7,478 nt of DNA from an uncultured Clostridia bacterium (GTDB lineage: Bacteria; Bacillota; Clostridia; Oscillospirales; Acutalibacteraceae). Shown here in pieces: positions 5,442 through 7,478 of this stretch. The stretch's first letter is position 1; every line of letters starts with the position of its first letter. The stretch lies in contig CANQGN010000070.1 in the NCBI GenBank assembly GCA_947623215.1, forward strand, positions 1-7,478, given 5' to 3'. The notes under the pieces are model-generated. The model searched no databases, was not told where the DNA came from, and saw only the letters and a list, made by a program, of their open reading frames with translations. Made by a program: the position numbers and the translations under genes.

Positions 5442-7439
5442 TTGCAGAGAATAGGCGTATTTGTCTGTTGGTGCGGTTCTAACATCGCCGCTACGGTAGA
5501 CGTCCATACCGTTGCCGAAACGCTCAAAAAAGAGCCGGGCGTGGTATTTGCCGCCGACTATCAATATATGTGCTCCGAAGCGGGCCAGAATTTGATTCGC
5601 GACGCCATTCGCGACCATCAGCTCTCGGGGGTGGTTATTTGCTCCTGCTCGCCGCGTATGCACGAGGCGACCTTCCGCAAAACCGCCGCCGCAGCGGGGC
5701 TGAATCCCTATATGGTCGAAATCGCCAACATTCGCGAGCAGTGCTCGTGGATTCATAAAGACAAGGCCGAGGCCACCGAAAAAGCCATTATTTTGGGGCG
5801 GGCGGCCATAGCCAAGGTACATTTAAACGCGCCGCTCACGGCAGGCACCAGCCCTGTTACCAAGCGGGCGCTGGTCATTGGCGGGGGCATTGCCGGTATT
5901 CAAACGGCGTTAGACATTGCCGAGGCCGGTTTTCCGGTAGACATTGTAGAAACCCGCCCCACCATTGGCGGCAAAATGGCGCAGATAGACAAAACCTTCC
6001 CCACGCTTGACTGCGCGGCCTGCATTTTGACCCCCAAAATGGTAGACGCCGCCCAAAACGAGAACATTCGTATTTTCGCCTACAGCGAGGTAGAAGAGGT
6101 AAAGGGCTTTGTGGGCAACTTTACCGTAACCATTCGCAAAAAGGCCCGCATGGTAGACGCCCAAAAGTGCACCGGCTGCGGCCTGTGTACCGAAAAATGC
6201 CCCATGAAAAAGGTGCCGAACGAGTTTAATTTGGGTATGGACCGCCGCTCGGCCATTTACATTCCCTTTGCCCAGGCGGTGCCCAAGGTGGCAACCATAG
6301 ACCCCGCCTACTGCTTAAAAATGAAAACCGGCAAATGCGGGCTGTGTTCTACCGTGTGCACCGCCGGGGCGATAGACTACACCCAGCAGGACGAACTGGT
6401 AGAGGAACGCTACGGCGCCATTGTGGCGGCGACCGGCTATGAGCCCATTTCGTTAGAAAAATTTGACGAATTCGCCTACTCCCAAAGCCCGGACGTGGTA
6501 ACGTCGTTAGAGTTTGAGCGGCTGACCAACGCCGCCGGCCCCACCGCCGGTACGCTGCTGCGCCCGTCTGACGGCAAACACCCCCACACGCTGGTGTTTG
6601 TGCAGTGCGTGGGTTCGCGGTGCGACGCCGCCGCCGGGAAGGGGAAAAGCTACTGCTCCAAAATCTGCTGCATGTACACCGCCAAGCACGCCATGCTCAC
6701 CCGGGAGCAATACCCCGATACCGAAGTATACGTCTTTACCATAGACGTGCGCACCCCCGGCAAGAATTTTGACGAATTCTACCGCCGGGCGGTAGAGGAA
6801 TACGGCGTGCATTACATTAAGGGCATGGTGGGCAAGGTTGCCCCGCAGGCAGACGGTACCCTGCTGGTACAGGGGTCCGATTTGCTTGCCGGGGAGCAGC
6901 TGAAAATTAAGGCAGACATGGTAGTGCTGGCCGCCGCCATAGAGCCCAGCCCCGGCGCCCGGGCGCTTGCCACCAAGCTGACCGCCAGTATGGACACCAA
7001 CGACTTTTTCACCGAGGCCCACCCCAAGCTGCGCCCGGTAGAAAGCCCCACGGCGGGGGTCTTCCTTTCCGGCGCCTGCCAGGGGCCAAAGGACATTCCC
7101 GAAACGGTGGCGCAGGCCAGCGCCGCCGCCGCCAAGGTCATTGGCCTGCTTGTAAAAGATACCCTTACGTGCAACCCCTGCGTGGCCCATTCAGACGAAT
7201 GGCTTTGCAACGGCTGCTCTTCCTGCGAGAAGGTTTGCCCCTACGGCGCCATTACCTATGAAGAAAAAGAATTCCGTATGCCCGACCGCACCACCGCCAT
7301 TCGGCGGGTGGCAAAGGTCAACCCGGCGGTTTGCCAGGGCTGCGGCGCCTGCACGGTGGCCTGTCCCTCCGGCGCGATGGACTTAAACGGCTTTTCCAAC
7401 CGGCAAATTCTGGCGGAGGTAGACGCAATATGCAAGTAA
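5442..7439 (+). CDS. hdrA: Heterodisulfide reductase-like subunit A (HdrA), FAD/iron-sulfur electron-bifurcating subunit
   Basis: This is the flavin subunit that, in characterised Hdr complexes, splits electron pairs between ferredoxin and the HdrB acceptor. Its 665 residues are close to the roughly 650 of methanogen HdrA, with the same domain order. An N-terminal domain has cysteines at 9, 11, 44, 67, 69 and 101. An FAD-binding Rossmann motif GGGIAG (147-152) is followed by RPTIGGKMAQIDKTFPTLDC (172-191). An inserted ferredoxin domain has Cys243/246/249/253 and Cys291/299/302/306. A cysteine group at 389, 394, 405, 409 and 410 (CCMYTAKHA) lies in the thioredoxin-reductase-like part. A C-terminal ferredoxin pair has Cys589/592/595/599 and Cys631/634/637/641. 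Translation starts at TTG 5442, giving MQRIGVFVCWCGSNI, the expected family start. The end overlaps the next gene by 10 nt. No fused MvhD domain is present; that subunit is separate. Confidence 0.95.
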   Translation: MQRIGVFVCWCGSNIAATVDVHTVAETLKKEPGVVFAADYQYMCSEAGQNLIRDAIRDHQLSGVVICSCSPRMHEATFRKTAAAAGLNPYMVEIANIREQCSWIHKDKAEATEKAIILGRAAIAKVHLNAPLTAGTSPVTKRALVIGGGIAGIQTALDIAEAGFPVDIVETRPTIGGKMAQIDKTFPTLDCAACILTPKMVDAAQNENIRIFAYSEVEEVKGFVGNFTVTIRKKARMVDAQKCTGCGLCTEKCPMKKVPNEFNLGMDRRSAIYIPFAQAVPKVATIDPAYCLKMKTGKCGLCSTVCTAGAIDYTQQDELVEERYGAIVAATGYEPISLEKFDEFAYSQSPDVVTSLEFERLTNAAGPTAGTLLRPSDGKHPHTLVFVQCVGSRCDAAAGKGKSYCSKICCMYTAKHAMLTREQYPDTEVYVFTIDVRTPGKNFDEFYRRAVEEYGVHYIKGMVGKVAPQADGTLLVQGSDLLAGEQLKIKADMVVLAAAIEPSPGARALATKLTASMDTNDFFTEAHPKLRPVESPTAGVFLSGACQGPKDIPETVAQASAAAAKVIGLLVKDTLTCNPCVAHSDEWLCNGCSSCEKVCPYGAITYEEKEFRMPDRTTAIRRVAKVNPAVCQGCGACTVACPSGAMDLNGFSNRQILAEVDAICK

Positions 7440-7478
7440 ACGAAGCCAAAACCTTTACCCCCACCATTGTGGCCTTTT
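7430..7478 (+). CDS. mvhD: MvhD-like hydrogenase/Hdr delta subunit (partial, N-terminal 16 codons)
   Basis: ATG 7430 opens a frame overlapping the end of hdrA by 10 nt, with GGAGGT (7415-7420) 9 nt upstream. The visible peptide is MQVNEAKTFTPTIVAF. The F-x-P-x-I-V-A-F pattern is the usual beginning of MvhD, just before its C-N-W-C-S-Y-A-G-A-D motif, which would lie off the window. MvhD is a small [2Fe-2S] protein that docks to HdrA and accepts electrons from a hydrogenase, formate dehydrogenase or NADH-oxidising partner. The identification rests on eight residues plus position after hdrA, so it is probable rather than certain. Confidence 0.65.
   Translation, partial: MQVNEAKTFTPTIVAF

Overview
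The window comes from a high-GC anaerobe, most likely a Clostridia-type Bacillota (Oscillospirales-like is a guess). The reasons are strong AGGAGG-type ribosome sites, consensus sigma-A promoters, a NusG domain II membrane protein and a soluble Hdr/Mvh-type electron-transfer module. No tRNA, rRNA, CRISPR array, insertion sequence or phage gene was seen.

Layout. Positions 1-238 (minus strand) hold the start of a small membrane-anchored NusG-domain-II protein that runs off the left edge. Positions 239-510 are a divergent control region: a perfect-consensus promoter fires left (TTGACA-17-TATAAT) and a near-perfect one fires right (TTGACA-17-TATACT). Positions 511-1392 encode a LysR-type regulator. 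Positions 1393-1816 are a 424-bp gap with AT-rich 'ATAT' boxes, a very GC-rich self-complementary block, an extended -10 promoter and a hairpin leader. From 1817 to the right edge lies one compact plus-strand operon: malate/lactate dehydrogenase family protein (probable malate dehydrogenase), class II fumarase, HdrB, HdrC, HdrA, and the first 16 codons of an MvhD-like subunit cut by the right edge.

How the genes fit together. Malate dehydrogenase and fumarase interconvert oxaloacetate, malate and fumarate. HdrABC with MvhD is the core of a flavin-based electron-bifurcating complex: HdrA carries FAD and many Fe-S clusters, HdrC relays electrons, HdrB holds two noncubane-cluster CCG sites that reduce a disulfide or an equivalent acceptor, and MvhD docks an electron donor. 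Close spacing and overlaps (52, 52, -4, 18 and -10 bp) argue for co-transcription, so the operon appears to tie C4-dicarboxylate turnover to low-potential electron chemistry. The LysR protein is the obvious candidate regulator. The acceptor of HdrB and the electron donor of MvhD cannot be read from this window. The coupling of the two halves is the most interesting point here.
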